From: Falsiroseomonas stagni DSM 19981
GTDB taxonomy: Bacteria > Pseudomonadota > Alphaproteobacteria > Acetobacterales > Acetobacteraceae
Assembly (NCBI RefSeq): GCF_900114315.1
Contig: NZ_FOSQ01000006.1
Location: forward strand, 248,001-312,000
Reading direction: 5' to 3'
DNA length: 64,000 nucleotides
Both the position numbers and the translations under genes were made by a program. Below, piece after piece: positions 30,550-38,472 of this stretch. Positions within the stretch are counted from its first letter, which is position 1. Each line of letters begins with the position of its first letter. The notes beneath the pieces are model-generated. The model was not told the DNA's origin. It saw nothing but the letters and a program-made list of their open reading frames with translations, and did not search any database.

Positions 30550-31883
30550 CCGCGCTGCTGGCGGTGCTGCTGGGCGCCCCGCTGCTCGTCTGGCCGGCGG
30601 TGCTGAACCATTACCCGCTGGTCTTCATCGACACCGTCTCCTACCTCCTGCACACCACGGCGTCGGAAGTGCCCTGGGACAAGACCCAGGCCTATGGCCC
30701 CTTCCTGCACCTGTTTCACTGGGAAAGGTCGCTCTGGGGTGCGCTGGCGGCGCAGGGGCTGATCGCATCCCACCTGGCCTGGCTGGCGCAGCGGGCGGTG
30801 CGCGGGCAGGCGGGGCTGGCCTGGCACCTGCTGGCCTGCGCGGGGCTGGCCGGGCTGACCTCGGCGCCCTGGTTCCTGGCAACCCTGATGCCGGATGCCT
30901 TCACCGCCCTGGTGCCGCTGGCGCTGTTCCTGCTGGCCTTCGGGGGGCTTTCGCCCCGCGAATCCGCGTGGGCGGGCGGGCTCGCGACGCTGTTCATCGC
31001 CGCCCACCTCTCGCACCTGCCGACGGTGGCGGCGGTGCTGGCCGTGATCGTGCTGCTAGCCTGGCGGCTAGCCCCGGTGCTGCGGGCGCTGGCGCCGGCG
31101 GTCCTGGCCGTGCTGCTGCTGTGCCTGGCGAACCTGGTCGCCTTCGAACGCTTCACGCCATCGCCGCATGGCGCCGCCTTCCTGCTCGCGCGCCTCCAGG
31201 CGGATGGGCCAGCCGCCACCGTCATCCGCGACCGCTGCCCGGCGGCGGGCTGGCACCTCTGCGCCTTCGCCGACCGCCTGCCGATCGACAGCGACGAATT
31301 CCTCTGGGACCCCGGCAGCCCGCTGAACATCGAAGCCGATGGCAGGCCCCGCCCGATGGGCGCGATGCAGGCGGCGCGGGAGGCGCAGTCCATCGTCGCG
31401 GAGACCATCGCCACCCACCCCGGGCAGGTCGCGCTGGCCGCGCTGCGCAACGCCGCGGCGCAGCTGGTGAAGACCGCGGTGGGCGACACGCTGGTGGATG
31501 ACCACCTCGCCTTGTCGGCCCGCCGCCCCATCGCCGGCCATTTCCCGCCGGAGGAGCTGGCCGCCTTCGATGCCGGCGCGCAGATGCGCGGCACCCTGCC
31601 CGCTTTGGCGGAACCCTTCCTGCTGCCGCACATCCCGGTACTGCTGGCTGCCGCCCTGCTGGCGCCCTGGCTGCTGTGGCGGCGGGGGCTGCGCCGCGGC
31701 GTGCCCGGCAGCGCGCTGCTCGCCATCGCGCTGGTGGCACTGCTGGCCAATGCGGCCGCGACCGGCGCCCTGTCCAAGCCCCACCACCGCTACCAGGCGC
31801 GCATCGCCTGGCTGCTGCCGCTGGCGGTCGGGCTGGCGCTGATGCCCCGCGCGACGCCCCCCCGCGTCGCCGGTCGTCAGTAG
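30546..31883 (+). CDS. Polytopic membrane protein of unknown function (paralogue B)
   Basis: 445 residues, a tandem paralogue of the upstream gene: the same order of motifs (HYPLVFIDTVSYLLHT, YGPFLHLFHWERSLWG, LMPDAFTA) and a nearly identical central block around ARLQADGPAATVIRDRCPAAG and LCAFADRLPIDSDEFLWD. Both end in an Ala/Thr-Gly-Ala-Leu-Ser-Lys-Pro-His motif and a last TM helix. Starts at the ATGA overlap. The two conserved cysteines of the loop suggest a disulfide in the periplasm. Function not known; the pair arose by local duplication. The 3' end overlaps the convergent NTF2-like gene by 7 bases. Confidence 0.78.
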   Translation: MTALLAVLLGAPLLVWPAVLNHYPLVFIDTVSYLLHTTASEVPWDKTQAYGPFLHLFHWERSLWGALAAQGLIASHLAWLAQRAVRGQAGLAWHLLACAGLAGLTSAPWFLATLMPDAFTALVPLALFLLAFGGLSPRESAWAGGLATLFIAAHLSHLPTVAAVLAVIVLLAWRLAPVLRALAPAVLAVLLLCLANLVAFERFTPSPHGAAFLLARLQADGPAATVIRDRCPAAGWHLCAFADRLPIDSDEFLWDPGSPLNIEADGRPRPMGAMQAAREAQSIVAETIATHPGQVALAALRNAAAQLVKTAVGDTLVDDHLALSARRPIAGHFPPEELAAFDAGAQMRGTLPALAEPFLLPHIPVLLAAALLAPWLLWRRGLRRGVPGSALLAIALVALLANAAATGALSKPHHRYQARIAWLLPLAVGLALMPRATPPRVAGRQ

Positions 31884-32230
31884 AAGAAGCGTTCCTCCAC
31901 CACCTTCCCATCCGCCACGGTGTAGAGGCCGATCTCCGTGGCGCGGATGCGCTGCCCGCTCTCCCGCGCCGTGATGTCCATGCTGAATCGGAGCGCGAAC
32001 TGGTCGCCGTGGATGAAGGGCCCCTCGGTCGTGACCTCATGCACCGTGTGGTTGGCGTACCACCAGTCCGACTTGGCCTTCACGGCGGCGCGGCCCGTGA
32101 TGACGGCCATCGGACCCTCCATGGCCTCCCGGCTCACCACGCTCTCCGCCCAGAAGCGTTCGCCCGCCTCCTCATGCCGTCCGTCCTTGCAAAGCTGTGC
32201 GAAGGCTTCGGCGATGTCGCGGATGGACAT
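31877..32230 (-). CDS. NTF2-like / SnoaL-like protein
   Basis: 117 residues with the cone-shaped alpha+beta NTF2 pattern: an N-terminal helix (IRDIAEAFAQLCKDGRHEEA), FWAESVVSREAMEGPMAVITGRAAV, then beta strands ending EIGLYTVADGKVVEERFFY. This resembles SnoaL-like polyketide cyclase or unknown-function members. Trp and Asp residues are present, but a catalytic role cannot be assigned. It is convergent with the membrane-protein pair. Confidence 0.82.
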   Translation of the reverse strand: MSIRDIAEAFAQLCKDGRHEEAGERFWAESVVSREAMEGPMAVITGRAAVKAKSDWWYANHTVHEVTTEGPFIHGDQFALRFSMDITARESGQRIRATEIGLYTVADGKVVEERFFY

Positions 32231-32292
32231 TAATGTTTCCTTTATGTTCCAACGCAGGCTAGCCGCTGGACGGCGCCGGGCGCAAGCATCCT

Positions 32293-32799
32293 TCAGCGCG
32301 CGGCCAGGACCAGCGCGGACAAATCGTCGAAATGCAGCCGCAGGAGGCGCACGGGGTGTCCCGCCACCTCCCCCGCTTCCGGCGCGCCCACCCGGCCACC
32401 GAGGCGGGTGTAGAAGCGGATCGCGCCATCATTCCCCTCGATCACCCGGAGCGACGCGCGCCGGGCGCCGGCGGCCACGGCCTCCCACATCGCCTCGGCC
32501 AGCAGCCGGCGGCCGAGGCCGCCACCCCGGCCGGATGGCGCGACATGCAGGCTGTCGAGATAGGCATCCTCCCCCCGCAGCCAGAGGGCGGCCATGCCGT
32601 GCAGAACGCCTGCCTCCTCCGCGACCCGGATGATGCCCGGCGGTGCGGCGAGCAGGGCCTGCCATTCCGGCAGCAGGCGGTCGCGCTTGCCGGCCAGCAG
32701 TGCCGGCGGCAGCAGCGCGGCATAGGCATCCCGCCAGGACGCGGCCAGCAATCCGGCGATCGCGGCCGCATCCGCCGGGCCCGCCGCCCGCATGATCAT
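32293..32799 (-). CDS. GNAT family N-acetyltransferase (copy 1)
   Basis: 168 residues with the GNAT fold: N-terminal strand MRAAGPADAAAIAGLLAASW, the LDSLHVAPSGRGGGLGRRLL acetyl-CoA pyrophosphate loop (R/Q-x-x-G-x-G/A type, ~80-99), and a C-terminal ASLRVIEGNDGAIRFYTRLGG. It overlaps the stop of the related GNAT gene upstream by ATGA, so they are cotranslated. The acceptor substrate cannot be told from the sequence. Confidence 0.88.
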   Translation of the reverse strand: MIMRAAGPADAAAIAGLLAASWRDAYAALLPPALLAGKRDRLLPEWQALLAAPPGIIRVAEEAGVLHGMAALWLRGEDAYLDSLHVAPSGRGGGLGRRLLAEAMWEAVAAGARRASLRVIEGNDGAIRFYTRLGGRVGAPEAGEVAGHPVRLLRLHFDDLSALVLAAR

Positions 32800-33320
32800 C
32801 GCGCGCAGGCGGTGATCAGGGTCGTGATGCTGGGCCAGTAGATCCGGCGGTCGATGACCGTCTGGCCGAAGGTCTGGCGCGATGTCGGCGGCTCCATCTC
32901 CGCGCCGAGCGAGAGATAAAAGCGTATCGCCCCCTGGTTGGCGGCGAAGACCCAGAGATCGGCGGTCACCGCACCCTGGTCCTGCAGGCGCTGCGCCGCG
33001 AAGCTCAGCAGGGCGCGACCGATGCCGGCATTCCGCATCCCCGGCCGCACATGCAGGTTGTCCACATGGCAGTTCACGCCCTCACGCCAGGCGGCCACGA
33101 AGCCCGCGAGGTGACGGCCCGCCATGGCGACGATGACGGCACCGGGACGACGCCGGCCACTCAGCGTTGCGCTCCAATGGGCAGTCAACTGGGTCTCGAT
33201 CCCGCTCGCCAGGAATTCGGCGGGGAGGATATCCCTGTAGGCATCACGCCATGACGCGATGTGCAGGTCCGCGATCGCCGACGCATCACTGCCCCGCGCG
33301 CTCCGTAATCTCAGCGCCAT
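32796..33320 (-). CDS. GNAT family N-acetyltransferase (copy 2)
   Basis: 174 residues, a divergent paralogue of the neighbouring GNAT: LRSARGSDASAIADLHIASWRDAYRDILPAEFL at the N-terminus, acetyl-CoA loop VRPGMRNAGIGRALLSF, and WVFAANQGAIRFYLSLGAE. The shared SWRDAY motif after helix 1 suggests the two arose by duplication. ATG 33320 (MALRLRS) was chosen over an upstream start at 33365. Gene order on the minus strand is this one first, then copy 1. Confidence 0.88.
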   Translation of the reverse strand: MALRLRSARGSDASAIADLHIASWRDAYRDILPAEFLASGIETQLTAHWSATLSGRRRPGAVIVAMAGRHLAGFVAAWREGVNCHVDNLHVRPGMRNAGIGRALLSFAAQRLQDQGAVTADLWVFAANQGAIRFYLSLGAEMEPPTSRQTFGQTVIDRRIYWPSITTLITACAR

Positions 33321-33681
33321 GCCGGCCTGTTCCCCACCACTGCCGACGGCTCGCTTGCCGGGCACGCACCATTGCCGTACCGAAACGGCGACATCACAAA
33401 TTCGTTAAGAACATTGCCGGAATTGGTCCGTATGTGAAGGCCCCTATGCATCGCCGCGCTTTCAGCCCCGCACGCCTGGCAACCCTGCCACGCAACCCGG
33501 GGGGGGGAAGCGCCGGTTGGGCGCGGTTGGCGGGGCCCGCGCGTCACGTCCCGCAGCATCGCTACTCCACGCGCCGCCCTTGTCCTATATCCTGCCGCGA
33601 ACACCGCGCGACGGAATCGGGGGCCTGGCCATGCCGGGCCCGGTGCCCGGATGGCGCGGCCGAGGGGGACGCTGACCACCC
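33321..33681. other. 361-base divergent intergenic region between the GNAT pair and the MarR operon
   Basis: No gene supported. It contains a relatively AT-rich patch around 33395-33440 (with AATTC...GAATT arms 16 bases apart and GTTAAGAAC), a run of nine G at 33499-33507, and a CTATAT at about 33588 that could be a -10. It must carry the promoters of both flanking units and possibly a MarR operator, but I could not assign one. Confidence 0.55.
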
Positions 33682-34236
33682 ATGCCGCTGGATCCCGAGA
33701 TCGTCGCGCGCGCCTCACCCGAGGGAAACCAGGGCGGCGCCGCCCCCCCCGCGGGGCGCAACCTGCTGTTCCTGCGGGAGGAGGAGCTGCGCCTGGCGCA
33801 GGACCTGCTGTTCTTCGGCTACCGGGACTTCACCGCCGGCGCGGATGCCATCCTGGCGGGGCTCGACATGGGACGTGCCCATCACCGCGTGCTGCATTTC
33901 GTCGGCCGCCGCCCCGGCATCACGGTGGGCGATTTGCTCGGCATCCTCGGCATCACCAAGCAGTCGCTCGGCCGCGTGCTGACGCCGCTGGTGGAGGATG
34001 GCTTCGTCACGCAAAGCCCCGGCCGCAGCGACCGCCGCCAGCGCCTGCTGTCCCTGACGGAGAAGGGCGCGGCCCTGGAACGGCAGCTGTTCGAACGGCA
34101 GCGGGACACGGTCATGCGCGCCTACCGCGAAGCGGGGCCGCAGGCGGTGGAGGGATTCCGCCGCGTCATGCGCGGCCTGATGGGGCCGGATGCCCGGGCC
34201 TGCCTGGAACGATTGGAGTCCGAGCCCCCGCGATGA
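33682..34236 (+). CDS. MarR family transcriptional regulator
   Basis: 184 residues with a winged helix: recognition region GRRPGITVGDLLGILGITKQSLGRVLTPLVEDGFV and wing QSPGRSDRRQRLLSLTEKG. MarR-type dimers usually respond to small ligands. It is the first gene of a three-gene operon with an OmpR-type regulator (ATGA overlap) and a histidine kinase. This order, MarR-like then OmpR-like, resembles petP-petR of Rhodobacter, but no cytochrome bc1 genes are nearby, so the name is not transferred. Confidence 0.9.
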   Translation: MPLDPEIVARASPEGNQGGAAPPAGRNLLFLREEELRLAQDLLFFGYRDFTAGADAILAGLDMGRAHHRVLHFVGRRPGITVGDLLGILGITKQSLGRVLTPLVEDGFVTQSPGRSDRRQRLLSLTEKGAALERQLFERQRDTVMRAYREAGPQAVEGFRRVMRGLMGPDARACLERLESEPPR

Positions 34237-34943
34237 GTGCCACCACGGACGCCCCCCACCTCCTCGTCGTCGATGACGATGCCCGGCTGCGCGCCCTGTT
34301 GCAGCGCTTCCTTGCGGAGCAGGGCTTCCGCGTGACCGCCGCCGCGGATGCCGCCGCCGCGCGCCGGGCGCTGGCCGCCGTCAGCTTCGACCTGATGGTG
34401 CTGGACGTGATGATGCCCGGCGAAAGCGGCCTGGAACTGACGGAAAGCCTGCGGCGGGATGGGCCGGAAGTGCCGATCCTGATGCTGACCGCCCGTGGCG
34501 CGCCGGATGACCGGGTGGCGGGTTTCGAGATGGGGGTGGATGACTACCTGGCCAAACCCTTCGACCCGCGCGAGCTGGCGCTGCGCATCCGCACCATCCT
34601 CCGCCGTGCCGCACCCCCGCCGCCGCCCGCCGATACCAGCACCGGCCCGGTGCAGATCGGCACGCGATGGTTCGACCCGCAGCGCGCCGAACTGCGCGGG
34701 CCCGAGGGCGTGGTGCGGCTGACAGGGGGCGAGCAATCCCTGCTCCTCGCCCTCGCCCAGCGGCCGAACGAGGTGCTGAGCCGGGAGGAAATCGCCTCCG
34801 CGCTCGGCACGCCGGAAGCCGGCGAACGCGCCATCGACGTGCAGGTGACGCGACTGCGTCGCAAGATCGAGCCCGACCCGCGGGAGCCACGCTTCGTGCA
34901 GACGGTGCGCCACCGCGGCTACGTCCTGCGGCCGGGGGTCTGA
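34233..34943 (+). CDS. OmpR/PhoB-type response regulator
   Basis: 236 residues: receiver domain with the acidic pocket VVDDD (~12-16), phospho-acceptor Asp58 in VLDVMMPG, and the conserved Lys in YLAKPFDP; then a winged-helix DNA-binding domain with LTGGEQSLLLALAQRPNEVLSREEI and the recognition helix region ERAIDVQVTRLRRKIE. It starts within the stop of the MarR gene and is followed 4 bases later by its likely cognate kinase. Confidence 0.95.
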   Translation: MSATTDAPHLLVVDDDARLRALLQRFLAEQGFRVTAAADAAAARRALAAVSFDLMVLDVMMPGESGLELTESLRRDGPEVPILMLTARGAPDDRVAGFEMGVDDYLAKPFDPRELALRIRTILRRAAPPPPPADTSTGPVQIGTRWFDPQRAELRGPEGVVRLTGGEQSLLLALAQRPNEVLSREEIASALGTPEAGERAIDVQVTRLRRKIEPDPREPRFVQTVRHRGYVLRPGV

Positions 34944-34947
34944 GGGG

Positions 34948-36309
34948 ATGCCGCTGGGCCGGCCGGACGCCATGCTCGGCCGCGCCTTCCGGGCGCTGGT
35001 GCCGCGCGGCCTGCTCGGCCGGTCGCTGCTCATCATCCTGCTGCCGCTGCTGATCCTGCAGGGCGTGGCCCTGCAGCTGTTCTATGGCGGGCACCTCGAC
35101 GTCATCTCCCGCCGCCTCGCCAGCGGCGTGGCCGGCGAGATCGGGATGGTGATCGAGCAGATGCAGCGCCATCCCTCGCCCGAGGATCGCGCCTGGCTGT
35201 TCCGCGAAAGCGCCTGGCGGCTCGACCTCGGCATGGCGTTCGAGGCCGGGGCGAACCTAGGCCGCACGCCGGACCGCGCGGCCTCCCTCCCCCTGCTGCC
35301 GCTGGAGGAGGACCTGGCCCATGCGATGGCGGAGCGTGTCCGCCGGCCCTTCGACGCCGACTGGCAGTCCGACCGCCGCAGCGTGATCATCCGCGTGCAG
35401 CTTCCCGATGGCGTCCTGCATGTGGAGGCGCCGCGCAAGCGGCTCTTCACCGGCACGCTCTACCTGTTCTTCATCTGGCTGGTCGGCTCCTCCCTGCTGC
35501 TGTTCGGCGTGGCCGCGCTGTTCATGAAGAACCAGGTCCGCGCCATCCGGCGCCTGGCCGGCGCGGCGGAGGCCTTCGGGCTAGGCCGCGACATCGGCCC
35601 GATGAAGCCGGAAGGCGCCGCCGAGGTCCGCCAGGCCGCCGCCGCCTTCAACCGGATGCAGGAACGCATCCGCCGCTTCGTCGCCCAGCGCACGGACATG
35701 CTGGCGGGCATCAGCCACGACCTCCGCACGCCGCTGACCCGCATGCGCCTCGGCCTCGCCGTCCTGCCGCGGACGGAGGAGGAGGAGGAGGACATCGCCG
35801 CGCTGACCGAGGATGTGGAGGAGATGGAGCGCATGGTCGCCTCCTACCTCGCCTTCGCCCGCGGCGAGGGGCAGGAACAGGCCAGGCCCACGGACCTTGC
35901 CGGCATCGTGCGCGACGTCGCGCAGAAGGCGCGGCGGGACGGGGCGGAGGTGGCGGTGGAGGCGCCGGCGGAACTCGTCGTCTCCCTGCGGCCGGATGCG
36001 CTGCGCCGGTGCCTGGCGAACCTGCTGGACAATGCGCGCAAGCATGCGCGGCGGATCGCGGTGGGGGTGGCGGCGCTGCCGCGCGCCGAGGCCGGCGGCT
36101 GGGCGCAGGTCACGGTGGATGACGACGGCCCCGGCATCCCCGTGGCCCAGCGGGAGGAAGCCTTCAGGCCGTTCGCCACGCTGTCGGCGGGGGGCACGGG
36201 CTTGGGCCTGGCCATCGCGCGGGACATCGCCCGCGCGCATGGCGGGGACATCGTGCTGGAGGAAAGCCCGCTGGGCGGGTTGCGGGCACGGGTCAGGCTG
36301 CCGGTATAG
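34948..36309 (+). CDS. EnvZ-like sensor histidine kinase
   Basis: 453 residues: TM1 (SLLIILLPLLILQGVALQLF), a periplasmic domain of ~110 residues, TM2 (LYLFFIWLVGSSLLLFGVAALF), HAMP, then HisKA with phospho-acceptor His257 in AGISHDLRTPLTRMRL, and HATPase with N-box NLLDNARKHA, G1 DDDGPGIP and G2 GGTGLGLAI. The architecture is that of EnvZ. An acidic run of five Glu (TEEEEEDI) sits in the DHp hairpin. Partner of the response regulator just upstream. Confidence 0.95.
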   Translation: MPLGRPDAMLGRAFRALVPRGLLGRSLLIILLPLLILQGVALQLFYGGHLDVISRRLASGVAGEIGMVIEQMQRHPSPEDRAWLFRESAWRLDLGMAFEAGANLGRTPDRAASLPLLPLEEDLAHAMAERVRRPFDADWQSDRRSVIIRVQLPDGVLHVEAPRKRLFTGTLYLFFIWLVGSSLLLFGVAALFMKNQVRAIRRLAGAAEAFGLGRDIGPMKPEGAAEVRQAAAAFNRMQERIRRFVAQRTDMLAGISHDLRTPLTRMRLGLAVLPRTEEEEEDIAALTEDVEEMERMVASYLAFARGEGQEQARPTDLAGIVRDVAQKARRDGAEVAVEAPAELVVSLRPDALRRCLANLLDNARKHARRIAVGVAALPRAEAGGWAQVTVDDDGPGIPVAQREEAFRPFATLSAGGTGLGLAIARDIARAHGGDIVLEESPLGGLRARVRLPV

Positions 36310-36377
36310 CGGCAGCCGCAGGCGCGGGACCACCAGCCCGCCCCCACCCCGCAACGGCGGGGTAGAGATCAGGCGCG

Positions 36378-36455
36378 GATTACTTCCCCGCGCCCTTGGC
36401 GAGGATTACTTCCCCGCGCCCTTGGCGAGGATTACTTCCCCGCGCCCTTGGCGAC
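36378..36455 (-). repeat. 26-bp tandem repeat duplicating the 3' end of the phasin gene
   Basis: Three tandem 26-base units at 36378-36403, 36404-36429 and 36430-36455; the first two are identical and the third differs only at its last base. The third unit is the final coding segment and stop codon of the phasin gene on the minus strand, so two extra copies of its VAKGAGK-stop end lie downstream. Each copy keeps a TAA at the same place. The unit contains the core CGCGCCCTTGGCG. Confidence 0.95.
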
Positions 36456-36866
36456 GAGGCTCTTCACCTCGTCCATCGCCTCAGCGAAACGCTTGTTCAG
36501 CAGGCCGAGCGCCTCGGCATTGCTGTTCTGGATGAGGTCCGCGACCTCCTTCATGTTGGCGACCGCCTTCTCATAGGCGCCCTTCAGCATCTCGGCCTGC
36601 TTGGCGGCGCGGGCCTGGGGGCTCTCATTCGTCGCCATGGCGCGCATCGCGTCGGTCATCTCGGCCATCGAGGCCTGCATGATCTCCATGTGACGGCGGG
36701 CAACGGCCTGCGCGCCTTCAAGGGCAATCCGGTTGGCGGCGGACAGCGCCTCCAGGTTCCGGCGCTGGGCCTGGGCCAGGCCCTCCATGTCCGGCATCGC
36801 GGGCAGGCGGAATTCCGCCAGCATCTTCATCATCTCGTCGGGCTTCATGCCAAAGCGATCGGACAT
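36432..36866 (-). CDS. Phasin family protein
   Basis: 144 residues, all helical, acidic-amphipathic, matching phasins that coat polyhydroxyalkanoate granules: LAEFRLPAMPDMEGLAQAQRRNLEALSAANRIALEGAQAVA (residues ~15-55) and GAYEKAVANMKEVADLIQNSNAEALGLLNKRFAEAMDEV near the C-terminus. ATG 36866 with TGAGGAG upstream; a longer frame to 36962 covers the promoter region and is rejected. No phaC or phaR lies in the window. A promoter-like TATAGA and a perfect palindrome lie upstream, and the 3' end is duplicated twice in tandem. Confidence 0.9.
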   Translation of the reverse strand: MSDRFGMKPDEMMKMLAEFRLPAMPDMEGLAQAQRRNLEALSAANRIALEGAQAVARRHMEIMQASMAEMTDAMRAMATNESPQARAAKQAEMLKGAYEKAVANMKEVADLIQNSNAEALGLLNKRFAEAMDEVKSLVAKGAGK

Positions 36867-36902
36867 CGGGACGCGCTCCTCAGGATTGGTTCGATGAGCT
36901 GC

Positions 36903-36956
36903 TCTATAATCTACACTGGACAGGCATGACAGCGTTTTTTGTGCACTGCACAAAAA
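36903..36956 (-). promoter_or_regulatory. Promoter region with perfect 21-bp palindrome upstream of the phasin gene
   Basis: Reading toward the phasin gene, a perfect palindrome centred on 36946 (36936-36956, core TTTGTGCACTGCACAAA) is followed by CTGTCA, an 18-base spacer and TATAGA as a plausible -35/-10 pair. PHA regulators of the PhaR type bind TGCA-rich operators in front of phasin genes, which fits here; that assignment is inference. The adjacent TetR gene (36972-37583) is upstream on the same strand and could also be the regulator. Confidence 0.5.
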
Positions 36957-36971
36957 TGGCAAAGGTCGCCA

Positions 36972-37583
36972 TCACAGCGGCTCGGCCTCCGGCGGCGCGG
37001 CCAGGTCCCCGGCTTCCAGCTTCAGGCTTCGCGCGGTCTGCTCCGCCCGGTCCAGCGCCTTGTCCAGCGCCGCCATGGTGGCGGCCATGTCCTGCGTCTC
37101 GTCCTTCGACCAGGCGCGAATGGTGGCGAACCAGATGCCGGTAACGCCGGCGGCGCGCAGATTGCCCTGCACCCCCGTCGAATCGAGCTCCGCCGAATCC
37201 AGGAAGCGCTGCATCGTCCGGTGCAGGATGGGGCCCATGGCAACGGCCAGCACCGGGTCCCGCCACAAATCATCCGCCAGGCGCAGCATCCCGGCGCGGT
37301 GCGGCACCAGCGCATCGATGCCGCGCATCAGCACGTCGAACAGCCGGTCCCGCGGCGTGCCGCCCTGGCCCGGCACCGTGCCGGTCGCCACGCTGTCCGC
37401 GACCGATTCCGCATGCAGTCGCAGCAGGTCGAGGCGCGAGGGAAAGCGCCGCGCCAGCTCCCCGGCACGGATGCCGGACGCCGTGGCCAGGCGGCCGAGG
37501 GTGACGCCCCGCCAGCCGTGATCCGCGATCACGGCGAAGAGGCCATCGAGGAGGCGGGAATCAGGGGTGCCGGGCGTGTCCAT
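36972..37583 (-). CDS. TetR family transcriptional regulator
   Basis: 203 residues with an N-terminal helix-turn-helix: LLDGLFAVIADHGWRGVTLGRLATASGIRAGELARRFPSRLDLLRLHAE (residues ~11-60), a close match to TetR/COQ9-type HTHs. The C-terminal ligand domain includes DLWRDPVLAVAMGPILHRTM and GIWFATIRAW. COQ9-like proteins share this layout, so ubiquinone involvement is conceivable. ATG 37583 was preferred. It lies directly upstream of the phasin promoter palindrome on the same strand. Confidence 0.85.
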   Translation of the reverse strand: MDTPGTPDSRLLDGLFAVIADHGWRGVTLGRLATASGIRAGELARRFPSRLDLLRLHAESVADSVATGTVPGQGGTPRDRLFDVLMRGIDALVPHRAGMLRLADDLWRDPVLAVAMGPILHRTMQRFLDSAELDSTGVQGNLRAAGVTGIWFATIRAWSKDETQDMAATMAALDKALDRAEQTARSLKLEAGDLAAPPEAEPL

Positions 37584-37626
37584 GCCCCTGATGGTGGGGG
37601 CGCCGGGCGCGCTCGCCAATGGGAAA

Positions 37627-38427
37627 CTAGCCAGCAAGTTCCCTGGAGCGTGCCGTGGCGGCCGCGATGGCGCGGGAGATGTGGTCCGGCCAGGCCTTCT
37701 CCTCCATCAGCACGGCCAGCGCGCGCTCCGTCGTCCCCTTGGGGCTGGTGACGTTCTTGCGGAGCTGCGCCGCATCCTCCGTGCTCGCCGCCAGCAGGGC
37801 GCCCGACCCCGCGACGGTGCTGCGGGCCATGCGGCGGGCGAGGTCCGCCGGGATGCCCTGCTCCACCGCCGCCCGTTCCAGCAGCTCCGCCAGCAGGAAG
37901 ACATAGGCCGGGCCGCCGCCCGACACCGCCGTGACGGGGTCGAGGAGCCCTTCCTCCTCCACCCAGGCGATCTCCCCGGTCGCGCCCAGCAGCGTATCGG
38001 CCAGCGCCCGCTGCGCGGCGGAGACGCCGGGCGCGGCATAGGCGACGGTGAAGCCCTGGCGGACCGCAGCGGGCGTATTGGGCATGGCGCGGACCACGGC
38101 GGAACCGGCCCCGAGCAGCCCCTGCATGAAGGCCACCGTCTTGCCCGCCATGATGGAGACGAAGACGGCCGAGCCCGCGAAGCGCGCATGGATCGGCAGC
38201 GTGGCCGGCGCTTCCTGCGGCTTGGTGGCCAGGATCACGGCGGCGGGCGCGAAGCCGGCCGGGATCTCCGCCGCATCACGCAGCAGCGTCGCGCCCGGGA
38301 AGGGCCCGGTGGCGAAGGGATCGACGATGATCGTCTCCCCCAGCCCGCGTTCCCGCCATCCCGCGAGCATGGCGCCGCCCATCTTGCCGCAGCCGATCAG
38401 AAGAAGGGGGGGAAGGGTGTCGGTCAT
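37627..38427 (-). CDS. proC: Pyrroline-5-carboxylate reductase
   Basis: ProC performs the last step of proline synthesis, NAD(P)H-dependent reduction of pyrroline-5-carboxylate. 266 residues: Rossmann motif LLIGCGKMGGAMLAGW (~8-23), the conserved AMPNTPAAVRQG (~113-124), and the signature VTAVSGGGPAYVFLLAE followed by LLAASTEDAAQLRKNVTSPKGTTE. ATG 38427. It is between the TetR gene (44-base gap) and the YbjN gene (45-base gap) on the same strand, so one transcript is likely. Confidence 0.96.
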   Translation of the reverse strand: MTDTLPPLLLIGCGKMGGAMLAGWRERGLGETIIVDPFATGPFPGATLLRDAAEIPAGFAPAAVILATKPQEAPATLPIHARFAGSAVFVSIMAGKTVAFMQGLLGAGSAVVRAMPNTPAAVRQGFTVAYAAPGVSAAQRALADTLLGATGEIAWVEEEGLLDPVTAVSGGGPAYVFLLAELLERAAVEQGIPADLARRMARSTVAGSGALLAASTEDAAQLRKNVTSPKGTTERALAVLMEEKAWPDHISRAIAAATARSRELAG

Positions 38428-38472
38428 GGGGGATTTGTCCCCTGCCCCGCCCCCGCCGGCAAGGGTCCGGGG

